Source: Acetobacteraceae bacterium (GTDB lineage Bacteria > Pseudomonadota > Alphaproteobacteria > Acetobacterales > Acetobacteraceae). From it: 64,000 nucleotides of DNA. The stretch spans positions 1-64,000 of the forward strand of contig JAIYDD010000189.1 of NCBI GenBank assembly GCA_027487675.1, given 5' to 3'. Below are positions 7,494 through 16,336 of the stretch, piece after piece (the stretch's first letter is position 1; each line of letters begins with the position of its first letter). Under the pieces are notes generated by a model. The model was not told the DNA's origin and ran no database searches. It saw only the letters and a program-made list of their open reading frames with translations. Made by a program: the position numbers and the translations under genes.

Positions 7494-8717
7494 TCAGCCC
7501 GCGCCGCGCATCCGCCAGAGCGCGTGGCGCAGCAGGTCGCCCTTGTCGCGCCGCCAGCAGCGCAGCGCGTCGTAGCCATCATGCTGCAGGCAGATGTTGC
7601 AGGACACGCAGTCCAGCGCGCCGCGCCGGCCGGCGGCCAGCTGCTTCGGGAAGTCGGGCTCCCGCACGAAGGGACGGGCGAAGGAGAGGAAATCGGCCTC
7701 GCCCGCCGCCAGCACCTCGGCCATCACGTCGGTGTCGCGCAAGCCGCCGACCAGGATGATCGCCTTGTCGGGCGCCACGCGCCGCAGCGCCCGCGCCAGC
7801 GGCCGGTAGTAGCCCTGCGGCGCCGGGGCGGACCACAGCCGCGGCGCCACCAGATCGCCCATCGCGCGCGCCAGGCCGAGCCCGACATAGGGCCGGATGT
7901 TGTCGCGATAGGACGCCATCAGGTTGAGGCTCGGCTCGAAGCCGTCCAGCCCGCGCGCCGTCAGCGCCGCGGCGCGCGCCAGGCCTTCCTCCTCCGTCAT
8001 CCCGCCGGCGATGGAATCGCGCAGGCCGAAGCGCGCCGTCACCGGCATGTCCGGCCCGACCGCGGCGCGCACCGCATCGAGCACGGCGATGAAGAACCGC
8101 CCCCGCCGCGCCGCGTCCCCGCCCCATGCGTCGTCGCGCCGGTTGGTCAGCGGCGAGGCGAATTGCGAGATCAGGTAGCCATTCCCGCCATGCAGGTGGA
8201 TGCCGTCGAAGCCGGCTTCCGCCGCGCGTCGCGCGGCCGCGCCGAAATCCGCGACGATCGCCGCGACCTCGGCGGCGGGCAGTTCGCGCGGCACGCCCGG
8301 ATAGATCGCGCTCGGGATGCCGGAGGGCGCGGGCGGCGTGACGCCCGGCATCATGGTCTGGCTGCCGGCATGCGACAGCTCGGCGAAGATGCGCGCGCCG
8401 CCCTCATGCACGCGCGCGGTCAGGCGGCGCAGGCCGGGGATGAAGCGATCCGCGTGCAGCGCGATCTGGCGCGGCGTGCATTGCCCGTCGGCGCGCACAT
8501 GGATGTGGCCGGTGAGCAGCAGCCCCGCGCCGCCATCGGCCAGCGCGCCGTAGAATCGCACCAGCGCGTCGGTGACCGTCCCGTCCTCCGCCGCCATGGT
8601 CTCGGAGGTGGAGGCGCGCACCAGGCGGTTGCGCAGCGCGAGCCCGCCGATGCGCCCCGGCCGGAGATAGGGCGCGTCCTGCGGCGCCTCGGCGATCGTC
8701 GTCACGGAACATCCCAT
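7494..8717 (-). CDS. NADH:flavin oxidoreductase, Old Yellow Enzyme family
   Basis: FMN-dependent TIM-barrel ene-reductase, 407 aa from ATG, or 403 from an in-frame GTG at 8705. Family motifs include the FDGIHLHGGNGYLISQF segment and GGLRDTD near the phosphate site. The C terminus holds CVSCNIC plus one more Cys ten residues later (C-x2-C-x2-C-x10-C), which resembles the 4Fe-4S linker of 2,4-dienoyl-CoA reductase-type OYEs. A cluster-bearing or cluster-derived enzyme is therefore possible. It is the last gene of the minus-strand transporter and RidA operon, so it probably reduces an unsaturated intermediate of the same pathway. Confidence 0.88.
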   Translation of the reverse strand: MGCSVTTIAEAPQDAPYLRPGRIGGLALRNRLVRASTSETMAAEDGTVTDALVRFYGALADGGAGLLLTGHIHVRADGQCTPRQIALHADRFIPGLRRLTARVHEGGARIFAELSHAGSQTMMPGVTPPAPSGIPSAIYPGVPRELPAAEVAAIVADFGAAARRAAEAGFDGIHLHGGNGYLISQFASPLTNRRDDAWGGDAARRGRFFIAVLDAVRAAVGPDMPVTARFGLRDSIAGGMTEEEGLARAAALTARGLDGFEPSLNLMASYRDNIRPYVGLGLARAMGDLVAPRLWSAPAPQGYYRPLARALRRVAPDKAIILVGGLRDTDVMAEVLAAGEADFLSFARPFVREPDFPKQLAAGRRGALDCVSCNICLQHDGYDALRCWRRDKGDLLRHALWRMRGAG

Positions 8718-8784
8718 CGCGGGGGGAAGCCCGCGGCGGGCCGGGCCGTGCCCGAACCGCCGCGGTGCAGGCCGGCGGCCGGCT

Positions 8785-10041
8785 TCAGCCGCGCACGCCG
8801 ATCAGGTCGATCTCGACGCGCGTGCCCTCCACCAGCAGGCCGCTGCAGCCGATGGTCGAGCGCGGCGGCGGATTCCTGAAGTAGCGCTTCCACACCGTGT
8901 CGAAGCCGTGGAAGTCGGCCAGGTCCGTCATGAAGACCTGCGCCTTCACGACGTTGTCGAGCGAGCTGCCGGCGGCCTCGAAGGTGTTCTTCAGGTTCTT
9001 CAGCACGTACTCGGTCTGCAGCTCGATGTCGGAGCCGTAGTAGGGGAAGCCGGGCTTCTTCCGCGCCTCCGGCGGCACGCCGGTCCTGTAGTCGCTGGCG
9101 ATCTGGCCGGCGGCGAAGACGTGGTCGCCCATCACGAAGGCTTCGGAGTAGTTCGCCAGCGGCCGCGGATTGGCCGGCGAGGCGACGACCTCGTGCTGCA
9201 TGCCCGGGCCGGGGACGTAGCCGGTCAGGTCGATCTCGATCAGCGTGCCCTCGATCAGCAGCCCGGTGGTGCCGATCGTGCTGCGCGGCGGCGGCACCTT
9301 GAAGTAGCGCTTCCACACCGTGTCGAAGCCGTGGAAGTCGTTGAGGTCGGTGAGGAAGACCTGCGCCTTCAGCACGTGGTCGAGCGAGCTGCCCGCCGCC
9401 TCGAAGGTGTTCTTCATGTGGCGCAGGATGTAGTCCGTCTGCAGCTCGATGTCCGAGCCGTAGAAGGGGAAGCCGGGCTTCTTGCGCGCTTCCGGCGGCA
9501 CGCCGGTGCGGAAGTCCGATGCCAGCTGGCCCGCGGCGTAGACCAGGTTGCCGACGCGGATCGCCTCGGAATAGTTCGCCAGCGGCTTCGGGTTGTCCGA
9601 GGTGATGACCTCGTGCTGCATGCCCGGGCCGGGCACGTAGCCGGTCAGGTCGATCTCCACCAGCGTGCCCTCGACCAGCAGGTCGGTGCAGCCGATGGTG
9701 GTGCGCGGCGGCGGCACCTTGAACCAGCGCCGCCACACCGCGTCGAAGCCCGCGAAGTCGCGCAGGTCCTTCAGGAAGACCTGCGCCTTCACGACATGGT
9801 CGAGCGAGCTGCCCGCCGCCTCGAAGGTGTTCTTCAGGTGGCGGAGGATGAATTCCGTCTGCAGCTCGATGTCGGAGCCGTAGAACGGGAAGCCCGGGCG
9901 CTTGCGCGCCTCGGGCGGGACCCCGGTCTGGAAATCGCTGGCCAGCTGGCCGGCCGCGAAGACCATGTTCCCGAACCGGAACGCCTCGTTGTAGTTGGCG
10001 AGCGGGCGTGGATTGTCCGACCGGATGATCTCGATGGGCAT
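8785..10041 (-). CDS. Triple-domain RidA (YjgF/UK114) fusion protein
   Basis: 418 aa made of three tandem RidA-like domains of about 140 residues each (1-139, 140-279, 280-418), each repeating PLANYxEA, AAGQLASDF or its variant, ELQT and a VxGTxxEIDL ending. The Arg expected to bind the substrate carboxylate in RidA is kept in all three (PPPRTTIG or PPPRSTIG; Arg113 in domain 1). RidA proteins are normally about 130-aa homotrimers that hydrolyse enamines or imines. Here one chain could fold as a covalent trimer. ATG at 10041 is chosen over an upstream ATG at 10062 because it matches the start of the domain. The gene lies 22 nt after the LivK gene in the same operon. Confidence 0.93.
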   Translation of the reverse strand: MPIEIIRSDNPRPLANYNEAFRFGNMVFAAGQLASDFQTGVPPEARKRPGFPFYGSDIELQTEFILRHLKNTFEAAGSSLDHVVKAQVFLKDLRDFAGFDAVWRRWFKVPPPRTTIGCTDLLVEGTLVEIDLTGYVPGPGMQHEVITSDNPKPLANYSEAIRVGNLVYAAGQLASDFRTGVPPEARKKPGFPFYGSDIELQTDYILRHMKNTFEAAGSSLDHVLKAQVFLTDLNDFHGFDTVWKRYFKVPPPRSTIGTTGLLIEGTLIEIDLTGYVPGPGMQHEVVASPANPRPLANYSEAFVMGDHVFAAGQIASDYRTGVPPEARKKPGFPYYGSDIELQTEYVLKNLKNTFEAAGSSLDNVVKAQVFMTDLADFHGFDTVWKRYFRNPPPRSTIGCSGLLVEGTRVEIDLIGVRG

Positions 10042-10063
10042 GGCGTGTCCTTCCCCCGGCAAT

Positions 10064-11194
10064 TCAGGCGCGCGCGTTGGTCTCGCGGCCGTTCACGATG
10101 CGCACGACATGCGTCACCAGCGTCGGGTCGCCGAACTGGTCGTAGCGGAACGGCCCGCGCACGCTGTTGAAGTCGGTCTGCCGGATCGCGTCGCGCACCG
10201 GCTGCCGGTCGGCGCTGCGGGCGCGCAGGATGGCGTCGCAGGCGATGGTCGCCGCGTCGAAGGCCTGGGCGTGCGTCATGTCGGCCGGCTTGTTGTAGGC
10301 CTGGCGGATGGCGGCCATGAAGCGCTCGGCTTCCGCGCCCGATGCGGTGGCGGGGCTGAAATGCGTCGCGTAGATCACGCCGTTCGCCGCCTCGCCCGCC
10401 AGTTCCAGGTAGGCGGGCGGCGCCACGCCGTCCGAGCCGTAGATCTGCAGGCCGAGCTGCACCTGCCGCGCCTGGCGCAGGATCAGCGCGCCCTCGGCAT
10501 AGCGTGACCAGTCGATCATCGCGTCGGGCTGGCTCGCGCGGATGCGCGTCAGCTGCGCGGTGAAGTCGATGTCGCCGCGGCTGTAGCGTTCCTCGGCCGT
10601 GATGCTGAAGCCGCGCGCGCGGCCGAATTCGACGAAGCTGTCGAAGCCGCCCTTGCCGAAATCGTCGTTGACGTAGAGGAAGCCGAAGCGGCGATGCGTC
10701 GGGTGCTTCTCGGCGATGAAGTCGACCAGGTCGGAGACCAGCTTGCGGTCGGGCACGGCGGAGCGGAACACCCAGGGGTTGCCCTGGCGCGTGATGCGCT
10801 GCGCGGTCGCGCTGATGGTGATCTGCGCCACCTCCTCGTCGCGCAGCACCTGCGCCGCGGCCAGGCTCGCCGGGCTGCTGACGCTGCCGAGCACGAGCGA
10901 GACGCGGTCGCGGCTGGCGAAGCGGCGGGAGATGTTCGCCGCCTCCTCCGGCCGGCCGGCATCGTCGCCGTGCATCACCTCGATCCGCCGGCCGAGCAGG
11001 CCGCCGGCGCGGTTGCGCTGGTCGACGACGAGGTCGATCGCCTCGCGCATGCTGATGCCGAAGGCGGCCGCGTTGCCGGAATACGGCCCGACGGCGCCGA
11101 TCCTGATGGCGTCGCGGCTCTGCGCGACGGCCAGGGCCGGTGCGGCCAGCGCGCCCGCGCCGGCGAGCAGAAGCGTCCTGCGTGTGGTCGTCAT
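10064..11194 (-). CDS. Branched-chain-type ABC transporter substrate-binding protein (LivK-like), system 1
   Basis: Periplasmic type I binding protein, 376 aa. The N terminus (MTTTRRTLLLAGAGALAAPA) is a signal peptide with a twin-Arg-like start and a likely cleavage after ALAVAQ. The mature part begins IRIGAVGPYSG, the usual opening of Peripla_BP_6 proteins, and contains an FLYVNDDFGKGG segment. It should deliver its ligand to the LivHMGF complex encoded just upstream on the same strand, overlapping the livF stop by 4 nt. Such receptors bind amino acids, amides, aromatic acids or other small organics. Context suggests the catabolic substrate of this cluster. Confidence 0.92.
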   Translation of the reverse strand: MTTTRRTLLLAGAGALAAPALAVAQSRDAIRIGAVGPYSGNAAAFGISMREAIDLVVDQRNRAGGLLGRRIEVMHGDDAGRPEEAANISRRFASRDRVSLVLGSVSSPASLAAAQVLRDEEVAQITISATAQRITRQGNPWVFRSAVPDRKLVSDLVDFIAEKHPTHRRFGFLYVNDDFGKGGFDSFVEFGRARGFSITAEERYSRGDIDFTAQLTRIRASQPDAMIDWSRYAEGALILRQARQVQLGLQIYGSDGVAPPAYLELAGEAANGVIYATHFSPATASGAEAERFMAAIRQAYNKPADMTHAQAFDAATIACDAILRARSADRQPVRDAIRQTDFNSVRGPFRYDQFGDPTLVTHVVRIVNGRETNARA

Positions 11195-11961
11195 GAAGCC
11201 TGTTCCCCTCCTGTTGTCTCGGCCATGGCGGGACGGGCAGGCGGCCCGGCCGTCTTGGCGCCGAGGTAGCTGGCCCGCACATGCGGGTCCGTCAGAAGCG
11301 ATGCGGCGGGCCCGGTCATGGTGACCACGCCGGTTTCCATGACGTAGCCGCGGTCGGCGAGGCGCAGCGCGAGGTTGGCGTTCTGCTCGACCAGCAGCAC
11401 GGTGATGCCGGCGTCGCGGAAGGCGCGCACCGCCTTCATCACCTCGGTCACCACCAGCGGCGCGAGGCCGAGCGAGGGCTCGTCGAGCATCAGCATGCGC
11501 GGGCGCGCCATCATGGCGCGGCCGAAGGCGAGCATCTGCTGTTCGCCGCCCGAGAGCGTGCCGCCGGCCTGGCGGCGGCGTTCCTTCAGCCGGGCGAAGC
11601 GGCCATAGACCTCTTCCAGCCGGTTGCGGATGTCGGCGCGGCTGCCGGGGGCGAGATGCGCGCCGATGCGCAGGTTCTCCTCCACCGTCAGCTCGGGGAA
11701 GACGCGGCGGCCTTCGGGCACCTGCACCAGGCCGAGCGCGACGATGCGGTCCGGCGTCAGCCCGGCGATCGAATTTCCCTCGAACACGATCTCGCCGCCG
11801 CGCGGCGCGAGCAGGCCGGAGATGGTGCGCAGCGTCGTGCTCTTCCCCGCGCCGTTGGCGCCGATCAGCGTCACGATCTCGCCCTGCCGGACCTCGAGCG
11901 AGACGCCGCGCAGGCAGGTGACGTCGTCGTAGCCGGCGGTGACGCCGTTCAGGGTCAGCAT
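11191..11961 (-). CDS. ABC transporter ATP-binding protein LivF-like, system 1
   Basis: 256 aa ATPase of the branched-chain/HAAT uptake family. Visible motifs are Walker A GANGAGKS (about 33-40), signature LSGGEQQ, Walker B MLMLDEPS and the switch His region. The C terminus extends about 20 residues beyond a minimal LivF. It overlaps its neighbours livG and livK by a few bases, and powers import with LivG. Confidence 0.95.
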   Translation of the reverse strand: MLTLNGVTAGYDDVTCLRGVSLEVRQGEIVTLIGANGAGKSTTLRTISGLLAPRGGEIVFEGNSIAGLTPDRIVALGLVQVPEGRRVFPELTVEENLRIGAHLAPGSRADIRNRLEEVYGRFARLKERRRQAGGTLSGGEQQMLAFGRAMMARPRMLMLDEPSLGLAPLVVTEVMKAVRAFRDAGITVLLVEQNANLALRLADRGYVMETGVVTMTGPAASLLTDPHVRASYLGAKTAGPPARPAMAETTGGEQAS

Positions 11962-12758
11962 GCGGCCGCTTCCGCTTCCGGCTCGGCCGTGTCGCGGCCG
12001 AGATAGGCTTCGATCACCTGCGGGTCCGCCTGGATCTCGGCCGGCGTGCCATGCGCCAGGCGCCGCCCGTAGTTCAGCACCGTCACCTCGTCGCAGACGG
12101 TCATGACGACGTCCATGTGATGCTCGACCAGGATCACCGCCGTGCCGCTGTCGCGGATGCGCGCGATCAGCTCGACCAGGCCCGCCGCCTCCGTCTCGTT
12201 GAGGCCCGCCGCGGGCTCGTCCAGCAGCACCACGCGCGGCGCGCAGGCGATGGCGCGCGCGATCTCGAGCAGCCGGCGATGGCCATAGGCCAGCGTTCCC
12301 GCCGGCGTCCGCGCCTGCGAGGACAGGCCGACGAAGGCCAGCGCCGCCGCGGCGCGCTCGGCGATCATCGCTTCTTCCCGCCGCTGGGCGGGCGTGCGGA
12401 ACAGCGCGGCGAAGATGCCGGCGCGCGTGTCCGCATGCATGCCGATCGCAACGTTCTCGATCGCCGTCATCTCCGGGAACAGCTTGAGGTTCTGGAAGGT
12501 GCGCCGGATGCCGAGCCGCGCGCGCTGGTGGTCGCGCAGCGCCGTGATCTCCGCCCCCGCCAGCGCGAAGCGGCCGGCATTGGGCGGCAGCACGCCGGCG
12601 ATCAGGTTGAGGAAGGTCGTCTTGCCGGCGCCGTTCGGGCCGATCAGCCCGTGCACGGAGCCCGGGCGCAGCACGAGGTCTACGCCATCGACGGCCGTCA
12701 GCCCGCCGAAGCGGCGCGTGACGCCGGCGGCTTCCAGCAGGGCGGAGGCGGCGCTCAT
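11955..12758 (-). CDS. ABC transporter ATP-binding protein LivG-like, system 1
   Basis: 267 aa from the ATG at 12758. It has Walker A GPNGAGKT, a family-typical signature region (LAYGHRRLLEIARA in place of LSGGQ) and Walker B VVLLDEPAAGLN. These and the C-terminal EAYLG motif (BCA_ABC_TP_C) identify LivG. Longer in-frame extensions run into livM and are rejected. The start overlaps the livM stop by 4 nt. Confidence 0.95.
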   Translation of the reverse strand: MSAASALLEAAGVTRRFGGLTAVDGVDLVLRPGSVHGLIGPNGAGKTTFLNLIAGVLPPNAGRFALAGAEITALRDHQRARLGIRRTFQNLKLFPEMTAIENVAIGMHADTRAGIFAALFRTPAQRREEAMIAERAAAALAFVGLSSQARTPAGTLAYGHRRLLEIARAIACAPRVVLLDEPAAGLNETEAAGLVELIARIRDSGTAVILVEHHMDVVMTVCDEVTVLNYGRRLAHGTPAEIQADPQVIEAYLGRDTAEPEAEAAAC

Positions 12759-13738
12759 TCTGCGGCGCTCCGCAGCGCCGGGCGGGGGCGGCGCAGCAGC
12801 GCCGCGGCGCGGCGCCAGAGCCCGCCGATGATGCCCGCGAGCCCGCCTTCGCCCACCAGCATCACCGCGACCAGCATCGCGCCGAAGACCAGCATGCGGT
12901 AGTCGCCGACCACGCGCAGCAGTTCCGGCAGCACGACGACGACAGCAGCCCCCAGCACCGCGCCGGCCAGGCTGCCGACGCCGCCGATCACCACCATGAT
13001 GAGGATCTCGATCGACTTCCAGAAGGTGAAGTCGTTCGGGTTGAGGTAGCGCAGGTGGTGCGCGAACAGCGCGCCGGCCATGCCGGAGACGACGGCGGAG
13101 ATGACGAAGCACTGGCTCTTCAGCAGCGTCACGCGCAGGCCGGAGGCGCGCGCCGCGTCCTCGTTCTGCCGCACGGCGTGCAGCGCCCGGCCGAAGCGCG
13201 AGGTCTGCAGCAGCAGCATGCCCACATAGGTCAGCGCCGCGACGGCCGCGCAGAACCAGTACCACAGCATCGGGTCGCGAAGCCGGAAGCCGAACAGCTC
13301 CGGCCGCGGAATGCCGATCAGCCCGTAGCTGCCGCCGGTCGCCCATTCCTCGTTCTTGAGCACCAGGTAGACCATGATGCTGAAGCCGAGGGTCGCGACC
13401 GCCAGGTAGGGCCCGCGCAGCCGCGTGATCGGCACCATGGCGAGGCTGGCGATGCCGCCGATCACGCCGGCCAGCGGCAGCGCCAGCAGGAAGGGCAGAC
13501 CTGCCTCCTTCGTCATCAGCGCCGCGCCATAGGCGCCGAGCCCGAAGAAGGCGGCCTGGCCGATCGAGAGCTGGCCCGACACGCCGAGCAGCATCTGCAG
13601 CCCGAGCGCCAGCATCGCGGCGATGGCGACCGAGGTCATCAGGTGCATCACGAAGCCGTCCGGCGCCAGGAAAGGCAGCAGCGCCGCGAAGCCGATGCCG
13701 GCGAAGGCGATGGTCCAGTCGCGCCGCGACGCGTTCAT
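12755..13738 (-). CDS. ABC transporter permease LivM-like, system 1
   Basis: 327 aa inner-membrane permease with about 8-10 hydrophobic segments. It includes the LivM-typical GQLSIGQAAFFGLGAYGAAL stretch near residue 60 and RAVRQNEDAARASG in the coupling loop that contacts the ATPases. It ends in an Arg/Ala-rich cytoplasmic tail. The start at 13738 overlaps the livH stop by 4 nt. Confidence 0.94.
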   Translation of the reverse strand: MNASRRDWTIAFAGIGFAALLPFLAPDGFVMHLMTSVAIAAMLALGLQMLLGVSGQLSIGQAAFFGLGAYGAALMTKEAGLPFLLALPLAGVIGGIASLAMVPITRLRGPYLAVATLGFSIMVYLVLKNEEWATGGSYGLIGIPRPELFGFRLRDPMLWYWFCAAVAALTYVGMLLLQTSRFGRALHAVRQNEDAARASGLRVTLLKSQCFVISAVVSGMAGALFAHHLRYLNPNDFTFWKSIEILIMVVIGGVGSLAGAVLGAAVVVVLPELLRVVGDYRMLVFGAMLVAVMLVGEGGLAGIIGGLWRRAAALLRRPRPALRSAAE

Positions 13739-14610
13739 CGCCCGCGCCTCCAGAGCCCGACGAGGCCCTGCGGCAGGAACAGCAGCAGCAGGATCAGCAG
13801 CAGCATCCCGACCGCGTCCTTGTAGGCGGAGGAGACGTAGACGGCGCTGAAGGTCTCGATCAGGCCGAACAGCAGGCCGCCGAGGATCGCGCCGACGATG
13901 CTGCCGAGCCCGCCGAGCGTCGCGGCGACGAAGGCCTTGAGCCCGGTGATGAAGCCCATCTCGAAGAAGGAGAAGAACAGCGAGCCGAGCATGACGCCCG
14001 CCGCGCCGGCCATCATGCCGGCGATGCCGAAGGTGGCGGCCATGGTGCGCGTCAGGTTCACGCCCATCAGCTGCGCCGCGTCGGGGTCCTGCGCCACGGC
14101 CTGCATCGCGATGCCGGTGCGCGTGTGCTTCAGGAACAGCTGCAGCCCCGCCATCAGCAGCAGGCCCGCCGCCGCGATCCACAGCAGCTGCGGCGGCACC
14201 CGCGCGCCGCCGAGCAGGACGGGTTCCACCCCGAACAGGTCCGGGTAGCGCAGCGGCTCCGACCCCCAGATGAGGCGCGCGCCGTTGATGCAGAGGATCG
14301 ACATGCCGACGGTCGCGGTGATGATGTTCATCAGCGGCACGCCGCGGCGGCGCAGCGTGCGGTAGGCGGCGAGTTCCATCGCCACCGCGGCAAGCCCGCC
14401 CGCGGTCATGCCGACCAGCAGCACCACCGGCGCCGGCAGAAAGGGGGCCAGCCACACGGCGGTCAGGCCGGACATGCTGCCGATCATCATCACCTCGCCC
14501 TGCGCGAAATGGATGATGCTGGTGGCGCGCATGATCATGGAGAAGCCGAGCGCGATCAGCGCGTAGACGCAGCCGATCGCGAGCCCGCCGACGAAGATGC
14601 TGGTCAGCAT
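13735..14610 (-). CDS. ABC transporter permease LivH-like, system 1
   Basis: 291 aa permease beginning MLTSIFVGGLAIGCVYALIA, the classic LivH opening with a membrane segment right at the start. ATG at 14610 is preferred over an upstream ATG at 14667 that would add 19 polar residues. The segment IHFAQGEVMMIG and the coupling loop AVAQDPDAAQLMG are family landmarks. It is the first gene of the operon livH-livM-livG-livF-livK-ridA3-oye. The promoter should lie in 14611-14968, shared with the divergent LLM monooxygenase gene. Confidence 0.93.
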   Translation of the reverse strand: MLTSIFVGGLAIGCVYALIALGFSMIMRATSIIHFAQGEVMMIGSMSGLTAVWLAPFLPAPVVLLVGMTAGGLAAVAMELAAYRTLRRRGVPLMNIITATVGMSILCINGARLIWGSEPLRYPDLFGVEPVLLGGARVPPQLLWIAAAGLLLMAGLQLFLKHTRTGIAMQAVAQDPDAAQLMGVNLTRTMAATFGIAGMMAGAAGVMLGSLFFSFFEMGFITGLKAFVAATLGGLGSIVGAILGGLLFGLIETFSAVYVSSAYKDAVGMLLLILLLLFLPQGLVGLWRRGR

Positions 14611-14738
14611 CCGGCGCAGGCTGCGGGCTGGCGCCGCATCCCCGGGCCGCCGGTCCCCACGACGCATTCTTCCATGCCACGCCCCTCCTTCCCGCCGGTC
14701 GGGTTGCGTTCAGCATCCGTTGCTGCCCGCGCACCGCA

Positions 14739-14753
14739 TTGAAGCTGCCTCAA
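14739..14753. promoter_or_regulatory. TTGA-N7-TCAA dyad, possible operator for the Liv operon
   Basis: TTGAAGCTGCCTCAA is a 15-bp dyad with the same span and outer bases as the shared motif but a different centre. It lies 129 bp upstream of livH in the 358-bp divergent region 14611-14968, which has no gene. It is suggestive only. Confidence 0.25.
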
Positions 14754-14895
14754 CAAGAGCCCTGGACGGCAAATCAATCAAGACGTTGGGCAGACGCCGT
14801 GCCAGGCGCCCATGCCGCCTGTCGCCGCCCGGCGTCGGGCGCGGCCGGGCCCAAGCCGGCCGCACCGTGGAAATATGACGGGTTTCGCGGAGAAT

Positions 14896-14910
14896 TTAAA
14901 TGGGGTTAAA
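14896..14910 (-). promoter_or_regulatory. Copy 2 of shared 15-bp motif
   Basis: Read on the minus strand it is TTTAACCCCATTTAA, a full match to TTYAACCCCAYTYAA. It lies in an AT-rich patch rare in this window, 59 bp upstream of the preferred GTG start of the LLM monooxygenase and between it and the divergent Liv operon. It overlaps an alternative ATG at 14900, which argues for the downstream start. Confidence 0.5.
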
Positions 14911-14968
14911 CTCGCCTTCGACACGCCGGCGCCGCGAGGCGCCCGGCCGAAGAGGGGGTGCACCGTCC

Positions 14969-16315
14969 GTGCCGAAGCAGCAGATGAGCCTCGCCTTCGA
15001 CATCTCCTGGACGCAGGTCGAGACGATGTGGCGCGACCCGGGGTCCTGGGTCGGCACGAACTACCCGGATGTCGGGCTGTTCGAGGAGGTCGCGCGCGTG
15101 GCGGAACGCGGCCTGTTCGACATGATCTTCTTCGGCGACGGCACCGGCGTGCCGAACACCTGGAAGGACGACATCGAGGATGCGGTGCGCTGGGGCGTTG
15201 CCTGGCCGCGGCTCGACATGAGCCCCTGGGTCACCGCCATGTCGCGCGTGACCGCCCATGTCGGCTTCGGCCTGACCTATTCGACCAGCTTCATGCATCC
15301 CTTCTACACCGCGCGGCTGCTGAACTCGCTCGACCACATCACCAACGGGCGCATCGCCTTCAACGTCATCACCTCCCAGCGCCGGTCGGACTTCCAGAAC
15401 TACGGGCATGACGAGCTGATCGAGCACGGCACGCGCTACGACCGGATGGAGGAGTTCATCGACGTCTGCCGCGCGCTGTGGGACAGCGTGCAGCCCGGCG
15501 CCTTCCTGTGGGACCGCGCGACGGGGCAGGTGGCCGACCCGGCCCTGGTGAAGGCGATCAACCACCGCGGCCGCTTCTTCGAGGTGAAGGGGCCGCTCAA
15601 CGTCATCCCCTCCCCGCAGGGGCGGCCGGTGCTGATCCAGGCCGGCGGCTCGCCGCGCGGCACCCAGGCGGCCGCGCATGTGGCCGACCACGTCTTCGGC
15701 CTGACCAAGCCGATCCCCCAGATGGTGCAGCAGCGCGACGAGCTGGACGCGGCGCTGCGCGGCAAGGGCCGCGACCCGGCCGGGGTCGGCATCGTGTGGT
15801 CCATCCGCCTCTTCGTCGGCGAGACCAAGGCGGACGCGCAGCGCATGAAGGACCGCCTGATCGCCGACGTGCCGGAGGAAGCCGTCGGCGTCTGGCTTTC
15901 GCACAATTCGGGCTACGACTTCTCCCGCCTGCCGGCGCGCTTCACGCTGGGCGAGGTGCAGGCGGACATCCTGCGCGCGCAGGGCTCGCCCGTCAGCATC
16001 CTCGGCATCCTGCTCAAGCAGCGCGGCGCCGACCACGAGATGACGCGCGAGGAATTCTTCCGCCACGGGCTCAGCGCGGCGACCGGCCATTCGACCACGC
16101 TGGCCGGCACCGCCGCCGAGGTCGCGGACCAGCTCGAGGCGATGTTCGAGGCGACGGGCGAGCGCGGCGGCTTCATGATCTCGCTCTCCCAGGCGGCGCC
16201 GCGGCAGGTGATGCTCAACATCGTCGACCTGCTGGTGCCGGAACTGCAGCGCCGCGGCCGCTACCGCACGCGCTACACGGGCCGGACGCTGCGCGAGAAC
16301 CTGGCCGGCCTGTAG
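14969..16315 (+). CDS. LLM-class flavin-dependent monooxygenase (NtaA/SnaA/DszA family)
   Basis: 448 aa bacterial-luciferase-like TIM barrel using FMNH2 from a separate reductase. The NtaA-type pattern is clear: an N-terminal beta strand MSLAFDISW, the segment NGRIAFNVITSQRRSDFQNYG, and QAGGSPRGTQAAAHVADHVF. GTG at 14969 is chosen because it follows AGAGGGGG and gives the usual N terminus. The ATG at 14900 overlaps the motif at 14896-14910. Family members oxidise aminopolycarboxylates, sulfur heterocycles and, in RutA, the uracil ring. With RidA and a molybdenum hydroxylase nearby, ring oxidation of an N-heterocycle is a reasonable guess. Confidence 0.9.
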   Translation: MPKQQMSLAFDISWTQVETMWRDPGSWVGTNYPDVGLFEEVARVAERGLFDMIFFGDGTGVPNTWKDDIEDAVRWGVAWPRLDMSPWVTAMSRVTAHVGFGLTYSTSFMHPFYTARLLNSLDHITNGRIAFNVITSQRRSDFQNYGHDELIEHGTRYDRMEEFIDVCRALWDSVQPGAFLWDRATGQVADPALVKAINHRGRFFEVKGPLNVIPSPQGRPVLIQAGGSPRGTQAAAHVADHVFGLTKPIPQMVQQRDELDAALRGKGRDPAGVGIVWSIRLFVGETKADAQRMKDRLIADVPEEAVGVWLSHNSGYDFSRLPARFTLGEVQADILRAQGSPVSILGILLKQRGADHEMTREEFFRHGLSAATGHSTTLAGTAAEVADQLEAMFEATGERGGFMISLSQAAPRQVMLNIVDLLVPELQRRGRYRTRYTGRTLRENLAGL

Positions 16316-16336
16316 GCGGGCCGGGGCGGGGCCCGC
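16316..16336. terminator. Hairpin between convergent LLM and XRE-cupin genes
   Basis: A 7-bp GC stem (GCGGGCC, 16316-16322, with GGCCCGC, 16330-16336) and a 7-nt loop fill the 20-bp gap between the two convergent stop codons. It probably ends both transcripts. There is no T-run. Confidence 0.5.
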
